Assembly: GCF_900111515.1 (NCBI RefSeq)
Contig: NZ_FOHS01000002.1
Span: 186,001 to 250,000, forward strand
Direction: 5' to 3'
DNA: 64,000 bases
DNA from: Hymenobacter actinosclerus
Lineage (GTDB): Bacteria; Bacteroidota; Bacteroidia; Cytophagales; Hymenobacteraceae
Each line of letters starts with the position of its first letter. The first letter of the stretch is position 1. Below, one piece after another: positions 41,416 to 50,591 of this stretch. Under the pieces are notes generated by a model, which did no database searches, was not told the DNA's origin, and saw only the letters and a program-made list of their open reading frames with translations. The position numbers and the translations under genes are program-made.

Positions 41416-44100
41416 ATGCTCCCAACCGCTTCTCACGTCCGCCAGCAGTTCCTCGATTTCTTCGCCTCCAAAGGCCACCATATCGTGCCCTCGGCCCCGA
41501 TTGTGGTCAAGGACGACCCGACGCTGCTGTTCATCAACTCGGGCATGGCCCCGTTCAAGGATTACTTCCTGGGCAACAAGCCGGCACCCTTCAAGCGCAT
41601 CGCCGATACGCAGAAGTGCCTGCGCGTATCGGGCAAGCACAACGACCTCGAAGAAGTAGGCTACGACACCTACCACCACACCATGTTCGAGATGCTCGGC
41701 AACTGGTCGTTCGGGGATTATTTCAAGAAAGACGCCATTGCCTGGGCCTGGGAGCTGCTCACCGAAGTCTACAAGCTCGACCAGGACCGCCTCTACGTTA
41801 CCTACTTCGAGGGCGACGCCGGTGACGGCCTCGGCCCCGATACCGAGACCCAGGAGTTGTGGCGCACCTACACCACCGACGAGCGGATTCTGCCCGGCAA
41901 CAAGAAGGATAACTTCTGGGAAATGGGCGACACCGGCCCCTGCGGCCCGTGCACTGAAATCCACATCGACCTGCGCGACGAGGCCGAGCGGGCCCAAAAG
42001 CCGGGGGCCGAGCTGGTGAATGCCGACCACCCGCAGGTGGTCGAAATCTGGAACAACGTGTTCATGGAGTTCGAGCGCCGGGCCGATAAGTCGCTGCTGA
42101 AACTGCCTCAGCAGAACGTAGATACGGGCATGGGCTTCGAGCGTTTGATGATGGCCGTGTCGGGCGTGAAATCCAACTACGACACCGACGTTTTCCAGCC
42201 CCTGATTCAGTTCATCGCCAAGGAAGTCGGCGTGGAATACCACGGCACCTCCCCGGCCACCGTCACCGACCAGCCGGCCACCGAGAACGAGAAGACCGAC
42301 ATTGCCATCCGCGTCATTGCCGACCACATCCGCACCATCGCCTTCACCATTGCCGACGGCCAACTCCCGAGCAACGTAAAGGCCGGCTACGTGATTCGGC
42401 GCATCCTGCGGCGAGCTGTGCGCTACGCGTTTTCGAGCCTGAACCAGAAACAGCCGTTTTTGTACAAAATCGTGCCGGTGCTTGCCGACCAGATGCGCGG
42501 CATCTTCCCCGAACTCAAGCAGCAGCAGCAGTTCGTGCAGCGCGTGGTGGAAGAGGAAGAAATCAGCTTCCTCAAGACCCTCGAAAACGGCCTGCGGCGG
42601 ATTGACTCCCTTGAAGAAGGCTTCCGCCAGAACGGCAACCGCATCGACGGCCCCACGGCCTTCGAGCTGTCCGACACCTTTGGTTTCCCCCTCGACCTGA
42701 CGGCCCTGATTGCCCGCGAAAAGGGCCTGAGCGTGGATGAGCAGGGTTTTCAGCAGGCCCTGGCGGCCCAGAAAAGCCGCTCGCGCAATGCCCAGGAAGC
42801 CGAGCAGAGCGACTGGACCATTGTTCTCGAATCGGAGGAGCAGCCCGCCTTTGTGGGCTACGACCAAGCCGAGGCGCCGGCCCGCATCCTGCGCTACCGC
42901 CGCACCGACCGCAAGGGAAAAACCGAGTACCAGGTGGTGCTCGACCAGACCCCGTTCTACGCCGAATCGGGTGGGCAGGTGGGCGACACGGGCTACCTGG
43001 AATCGGCCCTGAGCAAGGTGCGGGTAATCGACACCAAAAAGGAAAACGACCTGATTGTGCACACCGTGCTGGAGCTGCCCCAGGACCTGGAGGCCGAGTT
43101 TACGGCCCGCTACGAGCCCGCCCGCCGCGCCCAGATTATGCGCAACCACACCGCCACCCACCTACTGCAAGCCGCCCTGCGCGAGGTGGTGGGCACCCAC
43201 GTGGCCCAGAAAGGCTCGCTGGTCAACGAAAAGCTGCTGCGCTTCGACTTCTCGCACTTCACCAAAGTAACCGACGACCAACTCCGGCAGGTGGAAACGC
43301 TGGTGAATGCCCGCATCCGCCAGCAGATTCCGCTGGACGAGCGCCGCAACGTGCCCATAGCCGAGGCCAAAAACCTGGGCGCCACGGCCCTGTTCGGCGA
43401 GAAGTACGGCGAGTTCGTGCGCGTCATCACCTTCGACCGTGAGTTTTCGGTGGAGCTCTGCGGCGGCTGCCACGTGCGCACCACCGGCGACATTGGCTAC
43501 TTTAAAATCACGAGCGAAAGCGCCGTGGGCGCGGGCGTGCGCCGCATCGAGGCCGTAACGGCCGAGGCCGCCGAAGCCTTCGTGAACCAGCAGCTGGACC
43601 TGCTGGGCCAGGTGCGCGAGGCCCTAGGCAACCCCCAGCACCTGCTGCCCGGCATCGAAAAGCAGACCGAGGAAATTGCCGCCCTGCGTAAGCAAATCGA
43701 CCAGTTTGCCCAGCAGAGCATCAACCAGCAGCGCGAGCAGCTGGCGGGCCAGGTGCAGCCACTGGGCGAAGTGAACTTCCTGGCCGCCCAGGTGCAGGCC
43801 ACCTCGGCCGAGGGCCTGAAAACGCTGGCCTTCCAGCTCCGGCAGGCCGTGCCCAACCTGGTAGCCGTGCTCGGTGCCGAAATCGAGGGCAAGCCCCAGC
43901 TGGCCGTGATGCTGGCCGACGAACTGGTGGAAGCCGGCAAGCTCAACGCCAGCACCCTGGTACGTGAGCTGGCCAGGGAAATCCAGGGCGGCGGCGGCGG
44001 CCAGCCGTTCTTCGCCACGGCCGGCGGCAAGAACGCGGCCGGTTTGGGCGCGGCTATTGATAAAGCCCAGGCGCTGGTAGAAAAGGGGCTGGCGGGGTAA
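41416..44100 (+). CDS. alaS: Alanyl-tRNA synthetase
   Basis: Charges tRNA-Ala and edits mischarged Ser/Gly. 894 residues, the full family length. Class II catalytic domain: FINSGMAPFKDYFLGNK, TYHHTMFEMLGNWSFGDYF, EIWNNVFMEFER and DTGMGFERLMMAV. Editing domain with the metal-binding HTATHLLQAAL (HxxxH), and the CGGCHVRTTGDIGYF zinc motif. The C-terminal DHHA1-like region ends with GGGGGQPFFATAGGKN. The start at 41416 gives the standard MLPTASHVRQQFLDFF N-terminus. Lone gene; a TACCTTTA near-box at 41290-41297 is a possible but distant promoter. Confidence 0.97.
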   Translation: MLPTASHVRQQFLDFFASKGHHIVPSAPIVVKDDPTLLFINSGMAPFKDYFLGNKPAPFKRIADTQKCLRVSGKHNDLEEVGYDTYHHTMFEMLGNWSFGDYFKKDAIAWAWELLTEVYKLDQDRLYVTYFEGDAGDGLGPDTETQELWRTYTTDERILPGNKKDNFWEMGDTGPCGPCTEIHIDLRDEAERAQKPGAELVNADHPQVVEIWNNVFMEFERRADKSLLKLPQQNVDTGMGFERLMMAVSGVKSNYDTDVFQPLIQFIAKEVGVEYHGTSPATVTDQPATENEKTDIAIRVIADHIRTIAFTIADGQLPSNVKAGYVIRRILRRAVRYAFSSLNQKQPFLYKIVPVLADQMRGIFPELKQQQQFVQRVVEEEEISFLKTLENGLRRIDSLEEGFRQNGNRIDGPTAFELSDTFGFPLDLTALIAREKGLSVDEQGFQQALAAQKSRSRNAQEAEQSDWTIVLESEEQPAFVGYDQAEAPARILRYRRTDRKGKTEYQVVLDQTPFYAESGGQVGDTGYLESALSKVRVIDTKKENDLIVHTVLELPQDLEAEFTARYEPARRAQIMRNHTATHLLQAALREVVGTHVAQKGSLVNEKLLRFDFSHFTKVTDDQLRQVETLVNARIRQQIPLDERRNVPIAEAKNLGATALFGEKYGEFVRVITFDREFSVELCGGCHVRTTGDIGYFKITSESAVGAGVRRIEAVTAEAAEAFVNQQLDLLGQVREALGNPQHLLPGIEKQTEEIAALRKQIDQFAQQSINQQREQLAGQVQPLGEVNFLAAQVQATSAEGLKTLAFQLRQAVPNLVAVLGAEIEGKPQLAVMLADELVEAGKLNASTLVRELAREIQGGGGGQPFFATAGGKNAAGLGAAIDKAQALVEKGLAG

Positions 44101-44175
44101 GAGAAGACCGTTGATTAACAATTCAGGAAAGAAGATCTGCAACCGATAACGTGTGCCTAATCCGACTGAATCAGC

Positions 44176-44931
44176 ATGAATCTAAAAAACAAGTATGGGG
44201 GATTAAGCAGGGGCTTGTTAGCAGGTTTGCTGCTAAGCGGACTGGTGCCCTCCGCGGTGGCGCAATCACTCAACGAGTATTTCTCCCAGCACCCCGAAAG
44301 CCAGACGAGCGCTGGTTTCGACTCTAATTACGTCCGTACCGATACGTTGCAGGAAGCTGCCGGGTCCAAACGCTACATTCGCTACTATGCTTCCGGGCAA
44401 AAGCAGCTCGAGGTATTGACAAGGAAAGGCAAACGCCAGGGGCCCCAGACCCGCTGGTTTGAAAATGGCCAGATCCAGGCCGTGGAGGAGTTCACCGACA
44501 ACCACCGCAATGGTCAGTTACTGAGCTATTACCCGAATGGGCAGCTCCGGCGCCGCGAGCAGTATAAAGCGGGTAAGCAGCGCGGGGCCGAGTGTTTTGC
44601 GCCTGATGGGCAGCCGCAGCCCTGCACCGAATTTCTGCGCTATCCGGAGTATCCGGGTGGGATCCTGCAGCTGCAGACAACTATCCAGGAGCGAACGACT
44701 TATCCGCCTACCCGCCTCCGGGCCCAAATTCAGGGCCAGGTGAAGGTGAAGTTTATTGTCGACAAAACCGGGGTGGTGCAACAAGCGGAGGTGGTTAAAA
44801 GCGCCGATCCGGCCCTCGACGCCGAAGCCCTGCGGGTGGTGAACAGCCTGCAGGGTTGGCAGCCCGGCCGCCTCGACGGGGACCCGGTGAACGTAGAGTT
44901 CACGCTGCCGGTCACCTTCTCCATCAGGTAA
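44176..44931 (+). CDS. MORN-repeat and TonB_C domain protein
   Basis: A 251-residue exported protein. The signal-like N-terminus (GLLAGLLLSGLVPSAVAQ) is followed by MORN_2/YwqK-type repeats: RYYASGQKQLEVLTRKGKRQ, RWFENGQIQAVEEFTDNHRN, LLSYYPNGQLRRREQYKAG. The C-terminal domain (about 155-251, ending VKVKFIVDKTGVVQQAEVVK and WQPGRLDGDPVNVEFTLPVT) is TonB_C, normally involved in energy transfer to outer-membrane receptors. No TonB-type N-terminal anchor or proline-rich spacer is present, so a TonB function is doubtful. A close paralogue is at 46005. It is separated from the next gene by 24 nt, suggesting one transcript. Confidence 0.85.
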   Translation: MNLKNKYGGLSRGLLAGLLLSGLVPSAVAQSLNEYFSQHPESQTSAGFDSNYVRTDTLQEAAGSKRYIRYYASGQKQLEVLTRKGKRQGPQTRWFENGQIQAVEEFTDNHRNGQLLSYYPNGQLRRREQYKAGKQRGAECFAPDGQPQPCTEFLRYPEYPGGILQLQTTIQERTTYPPTRLRAQIQGQVKVKFIVDKTGVVQQAEVVKSADPALDAEALRVVNSLQGWQPGRLDGDPVNVEFTLPVTFSIR

Positions 44932-44955
44932 TTTTTCCACCCTTTACCCTATTCT

Positions 44956-45927
44956 ATGCGCCTTTCTACTTTGCTATTAACTGCCGGCCTGCTCTCGGCG
45001 GGCTTCACCCCGGCCGCCCGGGCCCAGACGTTTACCGACCCCGGCGCCTACAACAACTTCATCGTGGGCGAGCAGCGGGCCATGCTCAAGAAAAACCTGC
45101 GCTATATCAGCAAATCGGCCCACTCGACCAACGAGAAGAAAGTGGACGCCAAGCGCCAGGATTTGGTGAAGCAAACCGAACTCTCGCTGCAGAAACTGGC
45201 CAGGCTGCCCGCCTATAAAGACGACAAGGGCTTCAAGGAGCAGACCACGGAGGCCTTCTACCAGCTGCTGAAGGTGTACTCGGAGGACTACAAGGCCGTG
45301 GATTTGCTGGCCGCCACCCGCACGGCCACCGTAGAAAACATGGAACGCTACTTCCAGCTCCAGGAAGTGGCCGAGCGCAAAATGCAGGTGGTCAACGATT
45401 CGGTGGATGCCGCCCAGCTGCGCTTCGCCCGCCGCCACGGCATGACCATTTCCGAAGACCCCGAGGGCCGGCGGCTGGCCCAGTACATGCGGCAGGTGTC
45501 GGAGGTGAACCAGTACCAGCACCAGGTGTACCTGGCCCAGTTCCGGCTGGAAAAGGCCAGCGCCTGCCTCATTGATGCGCTCAACGCCCGCGACGCCGCC
45601 GGCTTCGAGCAGGCCCGCCAGCAGCTGGCCACCGATGCCCAGACGGCCACGGCGGCCCTGCAACCCATTGCGCCCTTCCGCGGCAAAGACGCCCGCTACC
45701 GCGACGCGGCCCGCAACCTGGTGAACTACTACGCCGGTTTCGCTACCACCCAGGCCCCTCAGATTCAGGAGCTGCTCACCCGCCAGGACCGTTTCACGAA
45801 GGCCGACGCCGACCGTATGAACGGCCTGGTAGGCGGCTACAACACTCAAAACGTGAAGCTGGTGAATGCCTACAACCAGGCCGGCAACGCCTTCCAGGCC
45901 ACCTACATCCCGGTGTTCAACGACTAG
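44956..45927 (+). CDS. Exported helical protein (LIC11966-like)
   Basis: A 323-residue protein with a signal peptide (LLLTAGLLSAGFTPAARAQ) and a nearly all-helical mature part: repeated Glu/Lys/Gln/Ala-rich segments such as NLRYISKSAHSTNEKKVDAK, FYQLLKVYSEDYKAVD, and LARQLATDAQTATAAL-type helices. The fold looks like a periplasmic helical bundle. The sequence resembles the LIC11966-type surface proteins of Bacteroidota, but I could not verify this. It sits between two MORN/TonB_C paralogues and begins 24 nt after the first one, so the three probably form an operon and act together at the cell envelope. Confidence 0.65.
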   Translation: MRLSTLLLTAGLLSAGFTPAARAQTFTDPGAYNNFIVGEQRAMLKKNLRYISKSAHSTNEKKVDAKRQDLVKQTELSLQKLARLPAYKDDKGFKEQTTEAFYQLLKVYSEDYKAVDLLAATRTATVENMERYFQLQEVAERKMQVVNDSVDAAQLRFARRHGMTISEDPEGRRLAQYMRQVSEVNQYQHQVYLAQFRLEKASACLIDALNARDAAGFEQARQQLATDAQTATAALQPIAPFRGKDARYRDAARNLVNYYAGFATTQAPQIQELLTRQDRFTKADADRMNGLVGGYNTQNVKLVNAYNQAGNAFQATYIPVFND

Positions 45928-46004
45928 GGAGGGTAGAAAGCACAGCCTTACGCTGCGTTTTATCAGGCTTTTCGCCGCCCTGCTTACATTTCCTGTTCCT
46001 TGCG

Positions 46005-46799
46005 ATGAAGCACAAATTAGTACTTCTCCTCCTGTTGCTCCTCGTTGCCGCTGGTCCATTGCTGGCTGCTCCCGTGCCCGATAGTGCGCGCGTTACGCAT
46101 AGCACCGAGTATCAGGACCGCCAATTTCGTCGCTCGACATCTGCTGAAGGGGCGGTTTATCGGGTAGAGACTACGCTGATTGACAGCATTCGGGGCATAG
46201 AAAGGCTCTATTCGCTTCCCAGCGGTAAGCTCTATTCTTACCAGGCTTTCATAATTGGAGAAGACAAAGTATGGCACGGCTCTTACCTGGAATTCTATGA
46301 AGACGGGAAAACGCGTCTGCAGCAAATCTATGTGCAGGGGGAGGTGCAGGGGGAGCGACGCACGTATTACGCGACCGGGGTGCTGCGCCGTAGGGAACAG
46401 CTAACTCCCGGCCAGCCTATTACCGGCGAATGTTTCGGGCCCGATGGGCAGCCGATTGCCTATTTCCCCTTTGAGCAGATGCCAGCCTACCCAGGCGGAA
46501 CGGACGCTCTATTGAGAGACATAGGCCAAAAATTGGTTTACCCCAACCGGGCGCTAAGAGACCAGGTGCAGGGATTTTTAATAGTAAAATTTACCGTCGC
46601 TGTAGATGGCCACTTACAGCATGTGCGGGCCCTTGAGTTGCCTGCGGAGGCGCCAGCCAGCTTGCATCGTACTTATCTCTATCTGGGGGATGCCGCCGCG
46701 CAGTCTGTTCGTCGTCTCAGGCTTTTTGAACCGGGCAGGCGGGAGGGCGAGCCGGTGGCAGTAGCTTATGAGGTGCCGGTTTCATTCAGTATTCGGTAG
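46005..46799 (+). CDS. MORN-repeat and TonB_C domain protein, paralogue
   Basis: A 264-residue paralogue of the 44176 protein: signal peptide (LVLLLLLLLVAAGPLLAA), a middle with YLEFYEDGKTRLQQIYVQG and TYYATGVLRRREQLTPG, the same ECFGPDGQP loop, then PAYPGGTDALLRDIGQKLVYP and a TonB_C domain (FLIVKFTVAVDGHLQHV...FEPGRREGEPVAVAYEVPVS). It is more AT-rich than its neighbour copies, so one may be recently acquired or drifting. It starts 78 nt after the helical gene. A near-consensus -7 box (TACATTTC, 45985-45992) precedes it, so it could have its own promoter. Function unknown. Confidence 0.85.
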   Translation: MKHKLVLLLLLLLVAAGPLLAAPVPDSARVTHSTEYQDRQFRRSTSAEGAVYRVETTLIDSIRGIERLYSLPSGKLYSYQAFIIGEDKVWHGSYLEFYEDGKTRLQQIYVQGEVQGERRTYYATGVLRRREQLTPGQPITGECFGPDGQPIAYFPFEQMPAYPGGTDALLRDIGQKLVYPNRALRDQVQGFLIVKFTVAVDGHLQHVRALELPAEAPASLHRTYLYLGDAAAQSVRRLRLFEPGRREGEPVAVAYEVPVSFSIR

Positions 46800-46879
46800 C
46801 GCGAAAGCCTATTTGATCTGAGTACGCTGTCCTGCTAACTATACCAACTCCCCCGAACCTTAAGTATCTTCACGCCTGC

Positions 46880-46922
46880 AATCAGCGTAATCAGCCGCCC
46901 AATCCGCGGCAATCTGTGATTC
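46880..46922. repeat. AATCAGCG-type repeat directly before gatB
   Basis: AATCAGCGTAATCAGCCGCC...AATCTGTGATTC ends directly at the gatB ATG. It belongs to the same sequence type as the GxxExxY-flanking arms at 57245 and 57812 (CAGATGATGCAGATGAAGCC-like). It occupies the ribosome-binding position. Confidence 0.6.
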
Positions 46923-48383
46923 ATGGACGAACATATCAAAGCCAAATACCAGCCCGTCATCGGCCTCGAAGTACACGCCCAGCTGCTGACCCGCAGCAAG
47001 ATGTACTCGGCCGACGAAAACGAGTACGGCGCCCTGCCCAACCATAACCTGAGCGTGATTACGCTCGGCCATCCCGGCACGCTGCCCCGCGTCAATCACT
47101 CGGCCATCGAGTTTGCCATGAAAATGGGCCTGGCCACCAACTGCCACATCCGGCGCGACAACCTGTTTGCGCGCAAAAACTACTTCTACCCCGACCTGCC
47201 CAAGGGCTACCAGATAACCCAGGACAAAACACCCATCTGCACCGGCGGCCACGTGGAAATCCGCCTCGCCGATGGCGCAACCAAGCAAATAGGCATCACC
47301 CGCATCCACATGGAGGAGGACGCGGGCAAGAGCATGCACCTGGCCGGCGAAACCGAAACGCTCGTGGATTTGAACCGGGCCGGCGTGCCGCTCATCGAAA
47401 TCGTGTCAGAGCCCGACATCCGCGACTCGGAGCAGGCCTACGCTTACCTGGCCGAAATCAAGAAGCTGGTGCAGTACCTGGGCATCTGCGACGGCAACAT
47501 GGAGGAAGGCTCGCTGCGCTGCGACGCCAACGTGAGCGTGATGCTGCACGGGGCCGCCGCGTTCGGCACCAAGGTAGAGGTGAAGAACATGAACTCGTTC
47601 CGCAACGTGCAGCGGGCCATTGAGTACGAGATTGAGCGCCAGATTGAGCTGCTCGAAGCCGGCGAGGTTATCGACAGCCAGACCCGCGGCTTCGATGCCC
47701 CAACCGGCACCACCGTGGCCCAGCGCAGCAAGGAAACGCTCAACGACTACCGCTACTTCCCCGAGCCCGACCTGCCGCCCGTCATCATCGACGACGCTTG
47801 GCTGCACCGCATGCAGGAGCAGATGCCGGCGTTGCCCCAGCAGCTATACGCCCGCTTCACCGGCGAGCTGGGCCTCTCGGACTACGACGCTTCGGTGCTG
47901 ACGGCCGAGAAGGAGTTGGCGCTGTATTTTGATGAGCTGACCCGCCTGAGCCCCAACGCCAAGGCCGCCGCCAACTGGGTAACCGGCCCCGTAAAGGCTT
48001 ACCTCAACGAGCGCGCCCTCACCCTAGCCCAGTTCCCGCTCACAGTTCAACACCTGGCCGACATCATCGGGCTTATCGACGACAACAAAGTGGGCCACTC
48101 GGTAGCCAGCAAGCAGCTGTTCCCGTACCTGCTCGAAAACCCCACCCAAAGCGCCGCCGCCGCCGCCGAGGCCCAGGGCCTGTTGCAGCAACCCCAGGAC
48201 GCCGGGGCCCTGGAAGCCATGATTCAGCAGGTGCTCGATGCCAACCCGGCCAAAGTGGCCGAATACCGCGCCGGCAAAAAAAGCCTCACCGGCATGTTTA
48301 TGGGCGAGCTGATGAAGCTGACCGGCGGCAAAGCCGACCCCAAGCTGGCCAACCAGCTGCTGCGCCAGCATCTCGACGGCTAA
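46923..48383 (+). CDS. gatB: Asp/Glu-tRNA amidotransferase subunit B
   Basis: Part of GatCAB, which turns misacylated Glu-tRNA-Gln (and Asp-tRNA-Asn) into the correct amide form. 486 residues. Motifs: YQPVIGLEVHAQLLTRSKM, YGALPNHNLSVITLGHPGTLP, RKNYFYPDLPKGYQITQ, then SLRCDANVSVMLHG, VEVKNMNSFRNVQRAIEYE, and the C-terminal Yqey-like domain (VEYRAGKKSLTGMFMGELMK-type). All complete. gatA and gatC are not in the window. It follows an AATCTGTGATT-type repeat lying where the ribosome-binding site should be. Confidence 0.97.
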   Translation: MDEHIKAKYQPVIGLEVHAQLLTRSKMYSADENEYGALPNHNLSVITLGHPGTLPRVNHSAIEFAMKMGLATNCHIRRDNLFARKNYFYPDLPKGYQITQDKTPICTGGHVEIRLADGATKQIGITRIHMEEDAGKSMHLAGETETLVDLNRAGVPLIEIVSEPDIRDSEQAYAYLAEIKKLVQYLGICDGNMEEGSLRCDANVSVMLHGAAAFGTKVEVKNMNSFRNVQRAIEYEIERQIELLEAGEVIDSQTRGFDAPTGTTVAQRSKETLNDYRYFPEPDLPPVIIDDAWLHRMQEQMPALPQQLYARFTGELGLSDYDASVLTAEKELALYFDELTRLSPNAKAAANWVTGPVKAYLNERALTLAQFPLTVQHLADIIGLIDDNKVGHSVASKQLFPYLLENPTQSAAAAAEAQGLLQQPQDAGALEAMIQQVLDANPAKVAEYRAGKKSLTGMFMGELMKLTGGKADPKLANQLLRQHLDG

Positions 48384-48426
48384 GCCGAGCCAATGCAATG
48401 AATGCGGCCAACGTAGTGGCCCACCC

Positions 48427-48458
48427 AAAAAAGACCCGCACAGTGGCGGGTCTTTTTT
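48427..48458 (+). terminator. Terminator between gatB and the NmrA-like gene
   Basis: 13-bp stem (48427-48439 and 48446-48458) with A run left and T run right; works in both directions for these convergent genes. Confidence 0.85.
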
Positions 48459-48478
48459 ATGGCCAGCCAACGCTGCTG

Positions 48479-49339
48479 TTACAGTTGATACAGCAGCTTC
48501 ACACCTTCTGTCAGTGCCGTGGGCTGATGGCCCAGGATGGTGGCCAGTTCGGAGCTGACCTGCGCTTCCTGGCCGTTTTGAATGTCCGTCATGAACCCAA
48601 TGGTGCGCTCAATAACCACGGCCGGTACCCCGCGCTGCTGCATGCCCGCCGCGAAGCTGGCCTGCCCGGCGGGCGTGTATGCTACCGGCCGGCCCGAGGC
48701 TGCGGTGAGGGCCGCCGCCACATCGTGGAAGGAGTAGGCCGCGCTGCCCGTAAAGTGATACGTGCGGTTTGCACAGCCATCAGTCAGCAGCACATTGGCA
48801 ATGGCTTCGCCCATTTCGCGGCGCAGGGCGTAGGCCACCCGGCCCTGGCCCGCCGGCAGATGAATGCCCGTTTCCAGCACCTGTGGCCCCGTAAATAGCG
48901 GCAGCGTATCCATGTACAGGGCGTTGCGGAACAGCACATAGGCCAACCCGCTCGCCCGGATGTACTCTTCCGTCTGGAAGTGGCGCTGCATAAGCTGGTT
49001 AACCAGGGTGGCCGGATTCTGGAGTGCCCGGCTGGTGTAGGCCAGGCAACGCACGCCGGCCCGTCGGGCAGCGTCAATCACGTTGAAATGCTCTTGCAGC
49101 GCCTCATCATCGCCGCCGCCCGATATGAGCAGCACCTTTTCGATGCCCTGCATGGCGCGGTCCAGCGCGGCCGGGTCGGCGTAGGTGCCCACGCGGATGT
49201 GCACGCCCCGGGCCTGTAAATCGGTTGCTTTGGCTTCGTCGCGCACCAGCGCCGCCAGTTGTGAGGCGGGCGTTTTTTGCAGGAGCGTGTGTAGTACGGC
49301 CGTGCCTAAGTGGCCGGTAGCGCCGGTTATTAATATCAT
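48479..49339 (-). CDS. NmrA/QorB-like NAD(P)H-binding oxidoreductase
   Basis: A 286-residue atypical SDR, with the NAD(P) loop ITGATGHLGTAVL at the N-terminus and LVRDEAKATDLQARGVHIRV, as in QOR2/NmrA-type proteins. Further features: VLLISGGGDDEALQEHFNVIDAA, YTSRALQNPATLV, and a C-terminal AAALTAASGRPVAY stretch. It may be an NADPH-dependent quinone reductase. The stop of an AraC-type regulator gene on the same strand lies 170 nt upstream; the regulator likely controls it (inference). Confidence 0.88.
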   Translation of the reverse strand: MILITGATGHLGTAVLHTLLQKTPASQLAALVRDEAKATDLQARGVHIRVGTYADPAALDRAMQGIEKVLLISGGGDDEALQEHFNVIDAARRAGVRCLAYTSRALQNPATLVNQLMQRHFQTEEYIRASGLAYVLFRNALYMDTLPLFTGPQVLETGIHLPAGQGRVAYALRREMGEAIANVLLTDGCANRTYHFTGSAAYSFHDVAAALTAASGRPVAYTPAGQASFAAGMQQRGVPAVVIERTIGFMTDIQNGQEAQVSSELATILGHQPTALTEGVKLLYQL

Positions 49340-49509
49340 GGTGCAAGGGGTTGTTGGTGGATGGCCAAGCAGCGCTGCATGGCCCTGGCTGGGCTATAGA
49401 AGCCTGCGCCGCGGGTTGGCCGGAAGTGCTGGCACAAAGTTGCGGCTCGTAGTCAGTCGGCAGAATGGCCACAGGGCGGCAATGCATGGCGAAAGGGCGC
49501 TAAACGAAC

Positions 49510-50376
49510 TCAGTTTACCTGCCGGTAAGCGGTAGGCGAAAGGCCGGTGTGCTGCTTGAAAAACCGGCTGAAAGCGAACTGGTCGGCAAACTGCAGGCTC
49601 GCGGCCACCTGGCAAACCGGTATCGTGGGGTTCTGGAGCAGAGTTCTGGCTTCCAGCACTACTGCCTGGCTGATCCAATTGCTCGCGGTTCGGCCGGTGG
49701 CCTCCTTCACCAGGGCATTGAGGTACTTGGGCGTAACGCAGAGCGCGGCGGCATAGAACGTTACGCGCCGCTCGGTGGTACAGTGCGTTTGCACAAGCTG
49801 CCGGAAACCGGCCGCCAGCGCCTGGTTTCGGGGTGTGGCGGCCGGTGACGCGGCCAGCGGCTGGTCGTAGCTGCTGGCTACCTCATAAAGCAGGCTGATG
49901 AGAATGTTTTGCAGGATGTGGGTGCGCTGCACGTGGGGCGTGCGATACTTCTGCTGCAGGAAGCGAAGTGAGGCGCCAATGCTGGCCGCTTCCGGGGCCG
50001 AAAGCTGGCAGACGTGCGCAGCGGGAGCCACCAGAAAGCGGAGCCGGTTGGTAGCCGCGTGGTGGTGGGTGATGAATTCGCGGGTAAAAAAGATGGACAG
50101 CGTGTCGTAATCGTCGGTTACATGCTGCCACTGCTTGATCACCTCCGGCGTTGCCAGCAGCAGGCAGCCGGGCGTTACAACGTAAGGGGCCAGGTCGACG
50201 GTCAGTTCGGCCCGGCCCCGTAGGCAGAGGCTGATTTTGTAATAGTCGCCGCGGTAGGGCTGATGCAACGGAATCCGGGGCCGGCCGGTCGCATAATCGG
50301 GCACAAAAACATCGGGCGCGGCTTGCGCTTGGCAGGTAAACGCCTGTAGCTGGTAGGTTGGAATGGACGCTTTCAT
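49510..50376 (-). CDS. AraC-family transcriptional regulator
   Basis: A 288-residue regulator starting at the ATG 50376 (MKASIPTYQLQAFTCQAQA); the frame is open to an ATG at 50574, but that extension is low complexity. An N-terminal cupin-like sensor region is followed by a C-terminal AraC domain with two helix-turn-helix motifs: FYAAALCVTPKYLNALVKEATG and IPVCQVAASLQFADQFAFSRFFKQHTGLSPTAYRQ. The effector is unknown. It precedes an NmrA-like oxidoreductase on the same strand, a common regulator-target layout. Confidence 0.92.
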   Translation of the reverse strand: MKASIPTYQLQAFTCQAQAAPDVFVPDYATGRPRIPLHQPYRGDYYKISLCLRGRAELTVDLAPYVVTPGCLLLATPEVIKQWQHVTDDYDTLSIFFTREFITHHHAATNRLRFLVAPAAHVCQLSAPEAASIGASLRFLQQKYRTPHVQRTHILQNILISLLYEVASSYDQPLAASPAATPRNQALAAGFRQLVQTHCTTERRVTFYAAALCVTPKYLNALVKEATGRTASNWISQAVVLEARTLLQNPTIPVCQVAASLQFADQFAFSRFFKQHTGLSPTAYRQVN

Positions 50377-50591
50377 GAGCAGGCCGGTGGCAGTATGGCA
50401 GCAATGCGCCGGACGACAGCACGTAGCCCGACCCCCGAAGATAGGCCGCCGGATGGCGCCGGAAAGATGGTATGCACCGTACCTCGGGCCCGCCCGCGTG
50501 GAGACCATCAGGGAAAGCAGCCGGGCGGCCGATCTGTAGTGCGGGTGAAATCCGTAGATTGGCCGACAATTCACCTGCTCACGGCCAACCC

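Noticed and set aside
41281..43161. 626-codon open frame antisense to alaS
   Set aside because: GC shadow frame of a well-supported gene, with no domain signature.
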